A DNA stretch of 64,000 bases from JAVJQS01 sp040218815. GTDB taxonomy: Bacteria > Bacteroidota > Bacteroidia > Flavobacteriales_E > Vicingaceae. Below are positions 35,483-45,083 of the stretch, in pieces. Within the stretch, counting starts at the first letter, position 1; each line of letters starts with the position of its first letter. Made by a program: the position numbers and the translations under genes. Below the pieces are notes generated by a model that worked only from the letters and a program-made list of their open reading frames with translations, had not been told where the DNA came from and did not search any database. The DNA lies in the NCBI GenBank assembly GCA_040218815.1, contig JAVJQS010000011.1, forward strand, positions 28,111 to 92,110. The letters run 5' to 3'.

Positions 35483-36151
35483 TTAATTATTAATATTAAA
35501 GTTGACTAATTTCCATTGGCTATTATCGTGTAAATGAACATACTTAACAAAACCTATTTCTTTTGCTAAGGAAATGTAAGTTGAAGCATTGCCAACATTG
35601 AATTCAATTGTGATATAATCAGTATTTTTAACATTTCTAATAGTCGTATCCTTTCTTACAACAAGGAAGCTATCCCCTCCCCCCCCAAAGCTTTTGTCTT
35701 TAATTGAAGTTGAGTCAATGGACCATGAAAAAAAATAGGTATAATTGAATCCTGCTTTAGTATTTGCAGTAGAAGAAATACGATCCCCCGGAAAATCAGT
35801 ATTTACAAATTGATTCCCTTTACCTCCATCATAGGCTGACCTATAGTAAGTATGCTCTATATTCATTTCATAGTTTTCTCTGGCAAATTCACTGAAACTA
35901 TTGTTGATGACTTCGTAAACGCTTCTAACTACAGTGGCAGTATCATAAACTTCAGCAGAGGTATCTATTCTTTTATACACCCACCAACTGCCCACCGGAA
36001 AGTGCCAGTAAGTCAAAAAAGTATCGTTTACAAAAAGGGTATCGGCATTGGGGTTGGGGCAGTCAATGCAGGCAGTTTCATCATCATCGCCACAAGAGGA
36101 AGCATAGCCTGCAAATAAAAGAAAAAGTAAGGCAATCAAGGTTAGTTTCAT
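35483..36151 (-). CDS. Lipoprotein of unknown function
   Basis: 222 residues. Lipoprotein signal with Cys about residue 20 (GYASSC, then GDDDETACIDCP: an acidic +2 region that often marks surface-exposed lipoproteins in Bacteroidota). The mature part is beta-rich (YWHFPVGSWWVYKRIDTS and repeated Tyr/Thr/Asp), like many small T9SS-era lipoproteins of this group that begin with a WxYKR block. No catalytic motif. The 944-bp gene-free region lies upstream. Confidence 0.78.
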   Translation of the reverse strand: MKLTLIALLFLLFAGYASSCGDDDETACIDCPNPNADTLFVNDTFLTYWHFPVGSWWVYKRIDTSAEVYDTATVVRSVYEVINNSFSEFARENYEMNIEHTYYRSAYDGGKGNQFVNTDFPGDRISSTANTKAGFNYTYFFSWSIDSTSIKDKSFGGGGDSFLVVRKDTTIRNVKNTDYITIEFNVGNASTYISLAKEIGFVKYVHLHDNSQWKLVNFNINN

Positions 36152-36308
36152 TTTTGTACTTTACTAGTTCTCTATTTGCAAAAAACTGACTTTTAAGATT
36201 AAGCTATTATTAAATTAACGTAAATTCGGGATAAAATTTAATTCTATTCTGTTTTGCAGCCTGAAGATAACACACTATTAATAATTCCAGCAATTTGATA
36301 CAACTGTT
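36152..36308. other. Gene-free spacer, left part
   Basis: AT-rich sequence upstream of the lipoprotein gene. No reading frame, promoter consensus or repeat that I can support. Confidence 0.6.
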
Positions 36309-36818
36309 GTTCCTTTTTCCCCGGGAAAAACGAACCCAAAAACCTCGTCCAGTGAAAAATTTTAGTGAAAATTTATCCCTCGACTGTTGAAAAAATCAAA
36401 ACTCATTGCGCCAAAGCGCAACTCATACAGTTGATTTTTTGTACAACATCTTCGAGAATTTTCTTCTAAAATTCTTCAAGGGACAAAGTAGATTTTTTTC
36501 AAAATCTTGGGTTGACATTCTGCTTCAATAAAACTGTATAGAATAGCATTTTCTATAGCTCTTCAATCCTTCAGTAAAAAATTACTTACAATTCAGTTCG
36601 AAGAACTGAAAAGTGCCCTTGGAGGTAATGCTATCTTTTTTCAAAACAAGGCTTTAGAGAGACCGGAAAGCTCCTGAGGAATGAAGGAGATCATCCGGCC
36701 GAAATTAAGTCTTGTGAAGTAAAAAGTAGGATTGAATCCAGGCTCGCCTTTTTGCTTTCCTTTTTGGCGAAGCAAAAAGGGAATTAAAAAATTGGAGCTT
36801 CTTCAATCATTAGCTCCA
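36309..36818. other. Hairpin-rich non-coding element (ten consecutive stem-loops)
   Basis: Perfect or near-perfect stems follow one another: 36309-36335 (GTTC/GAAC around TTTTTCCC/GGGAAAAA); 36357-36374 (7 bp); 36386-36447 (AAAAAATCAA with TTGATTTTTT, enclosing TTGCGC-CAAA-GCGCAA at 36406-36421); 36456-36474 (7 bp); 36490-36507 (7 bp); 36537-36557 (7 bp); 36592-36610 (TTCAGTTC-GAA-GAACTGAA, 8 bp); 36663-36698 (CCGGA and CTCC nested with GGAG and TCCGG); 36747-36780 (CCTTTTTGCTT / AAGCAAAAAGG, 11 bp); 36793-36818 (TGGAGCT/AGCTCCA). No reading frame of 60 codons. It may be a structured RNA, a decayed repeat element or a transcription-stopping block; identity unknown. Confidence 0.6.
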
Positions 36819-37035
36819 TTTAGTTGCTCCAAACTTAAAACCTGAAAAAGGCCATTCAACATAAGTAAGAATTCGATTTAAATTCAACCAATCTTCTAAC
36901 TCAAATATCTAATTGCTAACCTCTATTAAACCGAACTCACTTAAATTACTAAAATAAACTTGATCTGCTAAAATGTAATTCTAGTCACAAAGTTAAAGTT
37001 TTCATATTTCAAGAAATTCTAACCCTTTATATAAA
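36819..37035. other. Gene-free spacer, right part
   Basis: AT-rich, no gene. Contains nothing I can name before the nrdJ terminator. Confidence 0.5.
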
Positions 37036-37065
37036 AAATCCCCACTTCAAAAGAAGTAGGGATTT
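37036..37065 (-). terminator. Terminator of the ribonucleotide reductase gene
   Basis: AAATCCCCACTTC with GAAGTAGGGATTT, one mismatch, loop AAAA; a U run follows on the minus strand. Confidence 0.8.
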
Positions 37066-37095
37066 ACGCAATTTACTCAACTAAAAAATAATCTA

Positions 37096-39714
37096 TTAAC
37101 CACATTTACTGTAGCCACAATCTGAGCAGGTCAAACAGCCTTCTTTAAACATCAAGCCTTCGTTTGAGCTACACTCAGGACATTCTTGTCCGTTAACCTT
37201 AGTGCCATCTGGAATGTATTTTTTCAATGCACGTTGTACACCATTTTTCCAAGTATTCAAGCTCTCATCACTTAGGTGAAGGTTATTTACCATGTCAACT
37301 ACAAAATTAATTGGCATTCCATGTCTTAATACGCCTGAAATCAATTTGGCATAATTCCAATATTCCTGAGTAAAAGTTCTAGATAACCCTTCAATGGTTG
37401 TTTTGTAGCCATCTTTATCTTCATATTGAAAATCATAACGCGCTCTACCATCTTCAGTCTTATTTCGAATAACCCAACCTTTATCAACATGGCCCAAAAT
37501 TGAGAAAGAGTCTTCTGCTCTACCAGTAAAGATCTCATAAGGTCTGCCATCGATCGTTCCAACAACGGCAATCCACTTTTCATGATTGTTGTTAAACTTT
37601 ACAATGTCAGCCTCAATAACTTTTGGACGAACAGGTGCCTGCGTTTCCATAAAGGTTACAGTTTCTTCTTTCTTGCCTTTGTCATCGTTGCTAACAAGTA
37701 CTCCTGAACGCGAACCATCGCGATAAACAGTAATTCCTTTACAACCACTTTCCCAACCAGTAACATATATTTCACCTACTTTCTCTTCTGAAATACTTTC
37801 TGGAACATTCACCGTTACACTTATAGAGTGGTCTACCCATTTTTGGATAGCACCCTGCATTTTCACTTTATTCACCCAATTTACATCATTGGCAGTTGCT
37901 TGATAATAAGGTGATTCTTTGATGATTTCATTCAATTCTGCTTCCTCATAAGTCGCTACCGCCTCTACATCATAGCCTTTTACTTTTAGCCATGTTTTAA
38001 AGTTGTGGTGAAACACATGGTATTCTTCCCAAGCATCTCCTACTTCGTCAACAAAATCTACTCGAGAGCTTTTGTCATTTGGGTTTACTTTTCTTCTTCG
38101 CTTATAAGAAACCATAAACACTGGCTCAATTCCTGATGTGGTTTGAGTCATTATACTCGTAGTGCCTGTTGGAGCAATGGTCAATAATGCAATGTTTCTT
38201 CGACCATATTTAACCATATCATCATAAAGTGCAGGGTCAGCATCTTTAATTCTATTGATCATTGGATTCTTTTCTTCACGAATAGAATCGTAAATAGGGA
38301 AAGAACCTCTATCTTTTGCCATTTCAACTGAAGAACGGTAGGCCTCCATTGCTAATGTTTTATGCACTTTTACTGAAAAGTCTAATGCTTCATCAGTTCC
38401 GTACACCTTATTTAAGCCTGCCAACATATCCCCTTCTGCAGTAATTCCAACACCAGTTCTTCGGCCTTCAATACACTTTTGTTTGATTTTTTTCCAAAGG
38501 GTTAATTCAGTTCTTTTTACATCTAAACCTTCTGGGTCATCCTCAATTTTTTTGATGATGGCATCGATTTTTTCCATTTCTAGATCAACGATATCATCCA
38601 TAATACGTTGTGCATAGCCAGCATGCTTTTTAAACTTTTGCATGTTAAAACTTGCCTCTGGAGTAAATGGGTTTTCTACATAACTAAATAAGTTAATCGC
38701 TAATAACCTGCAACTATCATAAGGACATAAAGGAATTTCACCACAAGGATTTGTAGAAACTGTTTTAAAACCTAAATCAGCATAACAGTCAGGAATAGAC
38801 TCATTAATCACCGTATCCCAAAACAAAATCCCGGGCTCAGCAGACTTCCATGCATTATGAACTACTTTTCCCCACAACTTCTTTGCGTTTGTTTCTGTTT
38901 CAAAACTTGGGTTATCACTATCAATAGGGTATTGTTGAGGAAATGAAGTATCATTTAAAACTGACTTCATAAAATCATCAGTTATTTTCACCGATACATT
39001 AGCACCAGTTACTTTAGTGCCATCCATTTTTGCATCAATAAAATTTTCAGCATCAGGATGCTTTACAGAGACGCTCAACATCAATGCTCCTCTTCTTCCA
39101 TCTTGTGCTACTTCACGAGTTGAATTTGAATATCTTTCCATAAAAGGTACGATACCTGTAGATGTTAAAGCACTATTCATTACTGGACTCCCTTTCGGAC
39201 GTATGTGAGATAAATCATGTCCAACACCACCTCTTCTCTTCATTAATTGAACTTGCTCTTCATCAATTTTCATTACTCCGCCATAAGAGTCAGCCACGCC
39301 CTTATTGCCAATAACAAAGCAGTTTGATAAAGATGCTATTTGAAATTTATTCCCAATTCCTGTCATTGGACCCCCTTGAGGAACAATGTATTTAAAGTCC
39401 TTTAATAGATCATATACTTCTGACTCACTCAGTGAATTAGGGTATTTTTCTTCAATTCTGGCAATCTCGCTCGCCATCCTTCTGTGCATATCATCAGGAG
39501 TCCTTTCATAGATATTTCCTGCTGAATCTTTCAAGGCATATTTATTTACCCATACATTAGCAGCAAGTTCATCACCTTTAAAATACTCAGTGGAACTTTT
39601 AACTACTTCTTCGTAGGTATATGCCTTTTTAGTTGTGGCAGCATTACCAGTTTGATTTTCCGTTTTGACTTTCACGTCGTTTTCTGCTTTTGTGGCTGTT
39701 TCTTTCATTTTCAA
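37096..39714 (-). CDS. nrdJ: Adenosylcobalamin-dependent (class II) ribonucleotide reductase
   Basis: 872 residues. It converts ribonucleotides to deoxyribonucleotides using coenzyme B12. Radical and substrate-site elements are visible: SLSNCFVIGNKG (first redox Cys), RRGGVGHDLSHIRPKGSPV, NPCGEIPLCPYDSCRL (catalytic Cys-Glu), and IAPTGTTSIMTQTTSGIEP. The C-terminal tail has the zinc-ribbon-like Cys pairs CPECSS ... CLTCSDCGYSKCG, which hold the shuttle thiols. About 45 residues at the N-terminus are low complexity (Lys/Thr/Ala). No class I or III reductase gene is in the window. I saw no convincing cobalamin riboswitch upstream. Confidence 0.95.
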   Translation of the reverse strand: MKMKETATKAENDVKVKTENQTGNAATTKKAYTYEEVVKSSTEYFKGDELAANVWVNKYALKDSAGNIYERTPDDMHRRMASEIARIEEKYPNSLSESEVYDLLKDFKYIVPQGGPMTGIGNKFQIASLSNCFVIGNKGVADSYGGVMKIDEEQVQLMKRRGGVGHDLSHIRPKGSPVMNSALTSTGIVPFMERYSNSTREVAQDGRRGALMLSVSVKHPDAENFIDAKMDGTKVTGANVSVKITDDFMKSVLNDTSFPQQYPIDSDNPSFETETNAKKLWGKVVHNAWKSAEPGILFWDTVINESIPDCYADLGFKTVSTNPCGEIPLCPYDSCRLLAINLFSYVENPFTPEASFNMQKFKKHAGYAQRIMDDIVDLEMEKIDAIIKKIEDDPEGLDVKRTELTLWKKIKQKCIEGRRTGVGITAEGDMLAGLNKVYGTDEALDFSVKVHKTLAMEAYRSSVEMAKDRGSFPIYDSIREEKNPMINRIKDADPALYDDMVKYGRRNIALLTIAPTGTTSIMTQTTSGIEPVFMVSYKRRRKVNPNDKSSRVDFVDEVGDAWEEYHVFHHNFKTWLKVKGYDVEAVATYEEAELNEIIKESPYYQATANDVNWVNKVKMQGAIQKWVDHSISVTVNVPESISEEKVGEIYVTGWESGCKGITVYRDGSRSGVLVSNDDKGKKEETVTFMETQAPVRPKVIEADIVKFNNNHEKWIAVVGTIDGRPYEIFTGRAEDSFSILGHVDKGWVIRNKTEDGRARYDFQYEDKDGYKTTIEGLSRTFTQEYWNYAKLISGVLRHGMPINFVVDMVNNLHLSDESLNTWKNGVQRALKKYIPDGTKVNGQECPECSSNEGLMFKEGCLTCSDCGYSKCG

Positions 39715-40144
39715 TTAATTGGGATGTGTCTCTGAAGAGAAAATTAATAGTAATTTAACGATGCCAAGGTAGGAAGTCATGCCCCTTTTACCAATATCAC
39801 CTCCTTCGTTTTTATTAACAAAAAGTATTATTTTTTTGACTTAGATTTGATAGGAGCTCAAGACAATTTCAATCTATTTTTTTCAACAATTCAATTTTTG
39901 GCAAGGTTATTTTATTAGTTAATTAAATGTTATCTAAATATTAATCACTTTAAAAGAACGCTTTTAATAAACATTAGTTTTTAATAAAGATTGCGATTGA
40001 TTGTGATTAAATTTGTGCCCCATACCGATAGCACATTCAATATAGTATAATGTTATTCGACTATTTTCATACAGCTTCGGTATTTACTAAAGTATGATTG
40101 CAATATTGAGTAATCACAAGTAGTATAAAGACGGAAAGCAACGA
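39715..40144. other. 430-bp divergent intergenic region nrdJ/hemA
   Basis: AT-rich, no reading frame. Contains a candidate -7 box for the hem operon (40008-40015). A B12 riboswitch would be expected on the nrdJ side, but no recognisable B12-box was seen. Confidence 0.6.
40008..40015 (+). promoter_or_regulatory. Candidate -7 promoter box of the hem operon
   Basis: TAAATTTG fits TAnnTTTG; it would give a 5' leader of about 125 nt. -33 element weak. Confidence 0.35.
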
Positions 40145-42331
40145 ATGAATCGAATTGTAGGAATTGAATTAAGTCACCGTTACGCCCCCATCGCAGTTAG
40201 AGAGAAACTAGCATTTAACCAGGAACAGACCTCAACGGCATTAAAGGCATTAAGAGAGCATTATGATGAGGTATTTATTATCTCTACCTGCAACCGGCTA
40301 TCGCTTTATGCGTTTGGTGGAAGTTATTTACACCTTCAAGATTATTTAGAGCAATTCGGAAATTACAGTCAGTATTTAACAGTATTGCCCGATACCACAA
40401 TTGCCATTCAGAATCTTTTTTCTACTGCTGCAGGTTTGGAATCACAAGCAATTGGTGAACATCAAATCGTAGGACAAATTAGAGATGCACTCGAGTTGGC
40501 TCGAAAAGAAAAAACCATTGGCCCAGTGTTGGATGAATTTATTCGTCAATCAGTGTATGTTGGCAAAAGAGCACGCTTAGAGACTAACATTGGAAAGCAC
40601 TCTGCTTCATTAGCTACAGTTGGCTTTGAACTTATTGGCCACCATAAATATGACTTAAGCGAAAGCACCATTCTTGTAGTTGGTACTGGTAATATGGCCA
40701 ATTTGGTAAATACAGTTTTGGATCGTTCTTCGGTTAAACGACTGCTAATCGCAAGCCATGATTTAAAACGCGCCAATAAATTGGCAAAAGAATGGCAAGG
40801 TGAAGCGGTTCATATCTCTAAAATGCATCATTTGCTAGCAGAGGTAGATATTATAGTAGGTGGAACACAAGGAGAAGTAAACTTACTGAGTGAACAAGAT
40901 GTTGAAGATAGCAAATGCACTAGAGCTCAGTTTGCTCTAAATGCGAAAAAGCCAAAGCTCTTAATTGATTTTGGCTTACCACGAAATTTCAACCCTGCAT
41001 TAAAGGAATTCGAAAATGTAGCACTTTATGATTTAGACGACATCAAAAAAATGACTTTTGATGGATTGCTCAAACGCTACGAAGAAATTCCAATGGTTAA
41101 GGAGATCATAGAGGAAGAAGTCGAGAAATTCACTGAATGGTTCTACCACCGTAAAACTTCACCAATTATTGAAGCGTATTGGAATGGATTGCAAGATGCG
41201 AAAGAAGAAGAGCTAAAATGGCTACTCCCAAAAATGGGCGAACTAAGTGGAGATCAAGAAGAATTAATTAAGAAGTTCGCTCATCGATTAATTCGTAGAA
41301 TATCAAAAAAACCAATTGAAGAAGTCAATCGGTTTTCTCAAAACTTGCATCATCAAGACAACCCAATTAATACTGTAAAAAAGGTTTTTGACTTACAAGA
41401 AATTGACTTATTTGTGCCTAAACGAAGAGTGATTATTGGCACCCGAGGAAGCAAGCTGGCACTTACTCAAACACATTACATGATTGAGAAGTTGCGTGAA
41501 CAGGAGCCTCAAAATGAATACGTTACGAAAGTAATTCGCACAAGTGGAGACGATGGAAACATTGAGGTCATGGGTGCTTTCACTACAGCCATACAGCGAG
41601 CATTACAGCGTGGTGAAGTAGACATTGCTGTGCACAGTTATAAAGATTTACCCATCGAACAAGCCCCTGACCTGAGAATAATGGCCATTTCAGAGCGGGA
41701 AGATGTACGTGACATTATCATATCAAAGTCAGGTAAAAAAATTGCCGACCTTCCAAAAGGAGCCATCATTGGAACAGGAAGTTTACGCCGAGAGATTCAA
41801 TTAAAAAAAATGCGCCCTGACTTAAACATCAAGTTTATTCAAGGCAACTTAGACAGCCGAATTAAAAAGATGAAGGAAGGCGATTATGATGCGATTATTT
41901 TAGCTTATGCCGGATTAAAACGCTTGGGAATGCTTGGACAGGTAACAGAAACCTTAACCGAGGATGAAATGATTCCTGCAGTCTGTCAAGGTGCTTTGGC
42001 GTTAGAAGTTCGTCAAACCGATAAAGAAACAGCTAAGTTGGTTGCGAAAGTAAATGACCTAGACACTGAAATTGCTACCCAAGCAGAACGTGTGTTTTTA
42101 ACAGCCTTAGGCGGAGGATGTAATTATCCAATAGCCGCCTATGCTAAAACAAATGGAGAGGCACTCATCTTAAAAGGGCTTTATTCTTCTGCTGATGGAC
42201 ACATTGTAGAAGTAGATACTATTGAAGGACATAAGCGCTTGGCTACACAGCTCGCTACACAACTTGCCAATAATTTAAATGAACGTGTAAAGCAACGAAG
42301 CAGGTCAGAAAGGTCCTCTATCAACTCTTAA
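40145..42331 (+). CDS. Fusion of glutamyl-tRNA reductase and porphobilinogen deaminase
   Basis: 728 residues in one frame covering two haem-pathway enzymes. Residues 1-415: HemA with NRIVGIELSHRYAPIAVREK, catalytic Cys49 in ISTCNRLSLY, the NADPH-binding VVGTGNMANL, DFGLPRNFNP, and the C-terminal dimerisation helices. Residues about 427-728: HemC (hydroxymethylbilane synthase) with IIGTRGSKLALTQT, HSYKDLPIE, GTGSLRREIQ, QGNLDSRI, and the dipyrromethane-cofactor Cys659 in LGGGCNYPI. A short linker joins them without stop or start. It reduces glutamyl-tRNA and later polymerises porphobilinogen, i.e. two non-consecutive steps. hemD follows after 10 bp and hemB after that. Confidence 0.93.
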   Translation: MNRIVGIELSHRYAPIAVREKLAFNQEQTSTALKALREHYDEVFIISTCNRLSLYAFGGSYLHLQDYLEQFGNYSQYLTVLPDTTIAIQNLFSTAAGLESQAIGEHQIVGQIRDALELARKEKTIGPVLDEFIRQSVYVGKRARLETNIGKHSASLATVGFELIGHHKYDLSESTILVVGTGNMANLVNTVLDRSSVKRLLIASHDLKRANKLAKEWQGEAVHISKMHHLLAEVDIIVGGTQGEVNLLSEQDVEDSKCTRAQFALNAKKPKLLIDFGLPRNFNPALKEFENVALYDLDDIKKMTFDGLLKRYEEIPMVKEIIEEEVEKFTEWFYHRKTSPIIEAYWNGLQDAKEEELKWLLPKMGELSGDQEELIKKFAHRLIRRISKKPIEEVNRFSQNLHHQDNPINTVKKVFDLQEIDLFVPKRRVIIGTRGSKLALTQTHYMIEKLREQEPQNEYVTKVIRTSGDDGNIEVMGAFTTAIQRALQRGEVDIAVHSYKDLPIEQAPDLRIMAISEREDVRDIIISKSGKKIADLPKGAIIGTGSLRREIQLKKMRPDLNIKFIQGNLDSRIKKMKEGDYDAIILAYAGLKRLGMLGQVTETLTEDEMIPAVCQGALALEVRQTDKETAKLVAKVNDLDTEIATQAERVFLTALGGGCNYPIAAYAKTNGEALILKGLYSSADGHIVEVDTIEGHKRLATQLATQLANNLNERVKQRSRSERSSINS

Positions 42332-42341
42332 TCAGAAGCAG

Positions 42342-43106
42342 ATGAGCGGCAAAAGTGTTTTAATTACTCGTCCAGAGAATCAGAGTAAAAGTTTTCGTGA
42401 ACAATTAGAAAAAGAAAAGTTCAAGGTAAGCCAAATGCCTTTAATCCAATTGAGCTCAATTGCTGAAAACCACAAATTAAAAGAAGCCTTTGAAAATTTA
42501 GAACGTTTCGACTGGTTGGTTTTTACAAGTGTAAATGCAGTCACTTATTTTTTTGAAGCTGCAGAAAAGCATGGTGTTAAATTTTATTTTTACCCTGATT
42601 TAAAGATTGCCACAGTTGGTGAAAAAACAAAATTACAATTGGAACAATTAGGCTACAGAACCAATTTTGTGCCCATAAAATATACTGCTGAAGTGTTGGC
42701 CGATAACATGGACGATGTTAACGGAAAGCAAATACTAATTCCCCGATCCTCAAAAGCTTCTAATCATTACTTAGAAGTTTTCACCAGCCGGGGAGCAACG
42801 CCAACTGCGGTAACAGTTTATGAGAACAAATCAATCATTTATAAAGCTGCGGAGTTTGCTGAAATAATGAATCAAGGTTTTGATTACCTTACATTTGCAA
42901 GCGGCTCAGCAGTGATTGCATTTGACAATAACTTAAAGTTATCTCAGATTAAGCTAAAGCAAGAGAAAGTAATTTGCATTGGCCCAAGCACTGCAAAAGT
43001 TGCTGAAAATTTAGGCTATGAAGTTGCAGCTATTGCAGAGCCGCACACCACAGAAGGTATGGTAACAGCTATTAAAAAACTTGAAGAGTATGTTCAGACC
43101 ACGTAG
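42342..43106 (+). CDS. hemD: Uroporphyrinogen-III synthase
   Basis: 254 residues, two-lobed HemD fold: N-terminal VLITRPENQSKSFREQL, the hinge FDWLVFTSVNAVTYFFEAA, LIPRSSKASNHYLEVF, and C-terminal FDYLTFASGSAVIAFDNN, CIGPSTAKVAENLGYEV. Sequence is poorly conserved in this family, but position between hemA::hemC and hemB supports the call. It closes hydroxymethylbilane with D-ring inversion. The 3' end overlaps hemB by 17 bp. Confidence 0.92.
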   Translation: MSGKSVLITRPENQSKSFREQLEKEKFKVSQMPLIQLSSIAENHKLKEAFENLERFDWLVFTSVNAVTYFFEAAEKHGVKFYFYPDLKIATVGEKTKLQLEQLGYRTNFVPIKYTAEVLADNMDDVNGKQILIPRSSKASNHYLEVFTSRGATPTAVTVYENKSIIYKAAEFAEIMNQGFDYLTFASGSAVIAFDNNLKLSQIKLKQEKVICIGPSTAKVAENLGYEVAAIAEPHTTEGMVTAIKKLEEYVQTT

Positions 43107-44046
43107 ATTAAGAAAAAATGAAGCCATCAGGAGCATGGTTCGTGAAAATCACTTAAGTGTAAAGGATTTTATATTTCCTCTTTTTGTAGAGGAGGGAGAA
43201 AACATCAAAACTGAAATTTCTTCCATGCCTGGGATTTTTCGCTACTCTTTAGATCAATTAGATACTGAATTAAAAGAAATTGTCGACTTGGGCATCCCTT
43301 CTATCATGTTATTTGGCATTCCAACTAAGAAAGATGCCATTGGGAGTGAGTCGTGGAATGATGAGGCCATTGTTCAACAAGCCATTCGATATATTAAAAA
43401 GAATTACCCTTCATTATATGTTATAGCTGATGTTTGTTTTTGTGAATACACCGACCATGGTCACTGTGGAGTTATTGAAGATCATGATGTAGACAACGAC
43501 AAAACACTTATCAATTTAGAAAAACAAAGTCTTTCAATGGCTAAAGCCGGAGCCGATTTATTGGCACCATCTGGAATGATGGACGGAATGGTAGCCACCA
43601 TGCGTGATGCGTTAGACTTAAATGATTACGGTGACATGCCCATCATGTCTTATGCTGTGAAATATGCTTCAGCATTTTATGGTCCTTTCCGCGATGCAGC
43701 TGACTCTAGCCCAAGCTTTGGTGATAGGAGAACCTACCAGATGGACCCTGCCAATAGAATCGAAGCCTTAAAAGAAGCAAGTTTAGATGTGGAAGAAGGA
43801 GCAGACATATTAATGGTAAAACCAGCCTTATCCTTTTTAGACATCGTAAGAGAATTAAAAGAATTACATGATTTACCACTGGCCGCCTACAATGTAAGTG
43901 GAGAGTATGCTATGATTAAAGCTGCAGCTGCAAAAGGTTGGATTGATGGAGAAAAAGTGATGCTAGAGAAATTGATTTCAATGAAAAGAGCTGGTGCAGA
44001 TATCATTTTGAGCTATCATGCAAAAGAAGCTGCTAGATTGATGTAA
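43090..44046 (+). CDS. hemB: Delta-aminolevulinic acid dehydratase (porphobilinogen synthase)
   Basis: 318 residues. It condenses two 5-aminolevulinates to porphobilinogen. The zinc site is in VCFCEYTDHGHCG, and the Schiff-base lysines are in MSYAVKYASAFYGPFRDAA and the signature ADILMVKPALSFLDIV. An in-frame TTG at 43081 is possible, but ATG 43090 gives MFRPRRLRKNEAIRSMVRE, the normal family start. It overlaps the hemD 3' end, so translation is probably coupled. hemE and hemL are not in the window. Confidence 0.95.
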   Translation: MFRPRRLRKNEAIRSMVRENHLSVKDFIFPLFVEEGENIKTEISSMPGIFRYSLDQLDTELKEIVDLGIPSIMLFGIPTKKDAIGSESWNDEAIVQQAIRYIKKNYPSLYVIADVCFCEYTDHGHCGVIEDHDVDNDKTLINLEKQSLSMAKAGADLLAPSGMMDGMVATMRDALDLNDYGDMPIMSYAVKYASAFYGPFRDAADSSPSFGDRRTYQMDPANRIEALKEASLDVEEGADILMVKPALSFLDIVRELKELHDLPLAAYNVSGEYAMIKAAAAKGWIDGEKVMLEKLISMKRAGADIILSYHAKEAARLM

Positions 44047-44173
44047 CTATAAGATTTTAGAATTTAGACCTTAGTATGGCTCCAGTACTTAATGAATTTT
44101 TTTCCTTAAGTCATGCAATTATTGATAGATAATACTCATTTAAGGAATTTCTAAAGTCAAAAATTTAAGCTCT

Positions 44174-45049
44174 CTATTCTTTCTTTAAAGAAATTGGAAT
44201 AGGTCGCCCTTCTTGATAAATTTTCAACTCTAAGATATCTGCTGGCATTCCAAAATCTTTTTCAACTAAGGCTGAAATAACTTTGCCCATTACCTCAGAC
44301 TTCAATACTACTGTTGAACCAATATAGTCTTTCGAGTTAATCCAAAAATGGACTTTTAAATTAATTGTGCTTGTTGCAAATTCGTGAACGGTTACAAATG
44401 GTTTTAAGTCATCAACATGCACAATTTTATCAATGGACAGCATTGTTTCATTTATCACTCTCACAACTTCGGGAATGGCTTCACCATAATCCAAGCCCAC
44501 GATAAAATCATGACGTAAAAGACCATCTTGAGTATAATTAATCAATGGGTTTTTAATCATGTTGGAGTTGGGAATATAGATGTCTCTGCCATTAAAAGTC
44601 CGCAAATGAGTATTTCTTAAATTCAAAAATTTCACCGTTCCAACGAAGGTGTCAATCTCTATGACATCACCTATATTAAATGGTCTGCTAAAAGCCATCA
44701 TAACTCCTGAGAGTAAATTCTCACCAATGTCTTTAAAGGCAAATCCTAAAATTACTGCAGTTAACCCTGCTCCAGCGAGCATTCCAGCTGCTGCTTTTCC
44801 CAAACCAACGGCATTTAATAAAAACACCAATCCTATTGTTGTAAAAATCCAAAAGACGAGATTACCTAAAAAGTTAGTGAGCAGCTTGTCGGTGGCCTTT
44901 CTGGCAAATCGGTTTATGAAAATTCTTTTTGCCAATCTTCCAAGAAAAATAAACAGCAATAGAAGAACTACTCCAATGATGATGGAAGGGGATCGATCTA
45001 GAATATTTTCCCAATAATTTTGAAATTCAGTTTGAAGGCGGTTTAGCAT
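44174..45049 (-). CDS. Small-conductance mechanosensitive channel (MscS family), second copy
   Basis: 291 residues, three membrane helices: about 20-42, 58-80 and the pore helix GLGKAAAGMLAGAGLTAVILGFAFKDIGENLLSG, a good match to E. coli MscS TM3 with its Gly/Ala ridge. Beta domain with FSRPFNIGDVIEIDTFVGTVKFLNLRNTHLRTFNGRDIYIPNSNMI. Closer to classical MscS than the 12452-13348 copy. It converges on hemB with a 127-bp spacer. Confidence 0.92.
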   Translation of the reverse strand: MLNRLQTEFQNYWENILDRSPSIIIGVVLLLLFIFLGRLAKRIFINRFARKATDKLLTNFLGNLVFWIFTTIGLVFLLNAVGLGKAAAGMLAGAGLTAVILGFAFKDIGENLLSGVMMAFSRPFNIGDVIEIDTFVGTVKFLNLRNTHLRTFNGRDIYIPNSNMIKNPLINYTQDGLLRHDFIVGLDYGEAIPEVVRVINETMLSIDKIVHVDDLKPFVTVHEFATSTINLKVHFWINSKDYIGSTVVLKSEVMGKVISALVEKDFGMPADILELKIYQEGRPIPISLKKE

Positions 45050-45083
45050 GTTTTAAAAGTAGCAAAACCTTCGGTAAATCCTT

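Noticed and set aside
39715..39900. Cobalamin riboswitch upstream of nrdJ
   Set aside because: Expected from gene function, but no B12-box-like sequence or supporting fold could be recognised by eye.
44102..44147. Inverted repeat TTCCTTAA / TTAAGGAA between hemB and mscS
   Set aside because: Loop of 30 bases makes a terminator unlikely; could be chance in AT-rich DNA.
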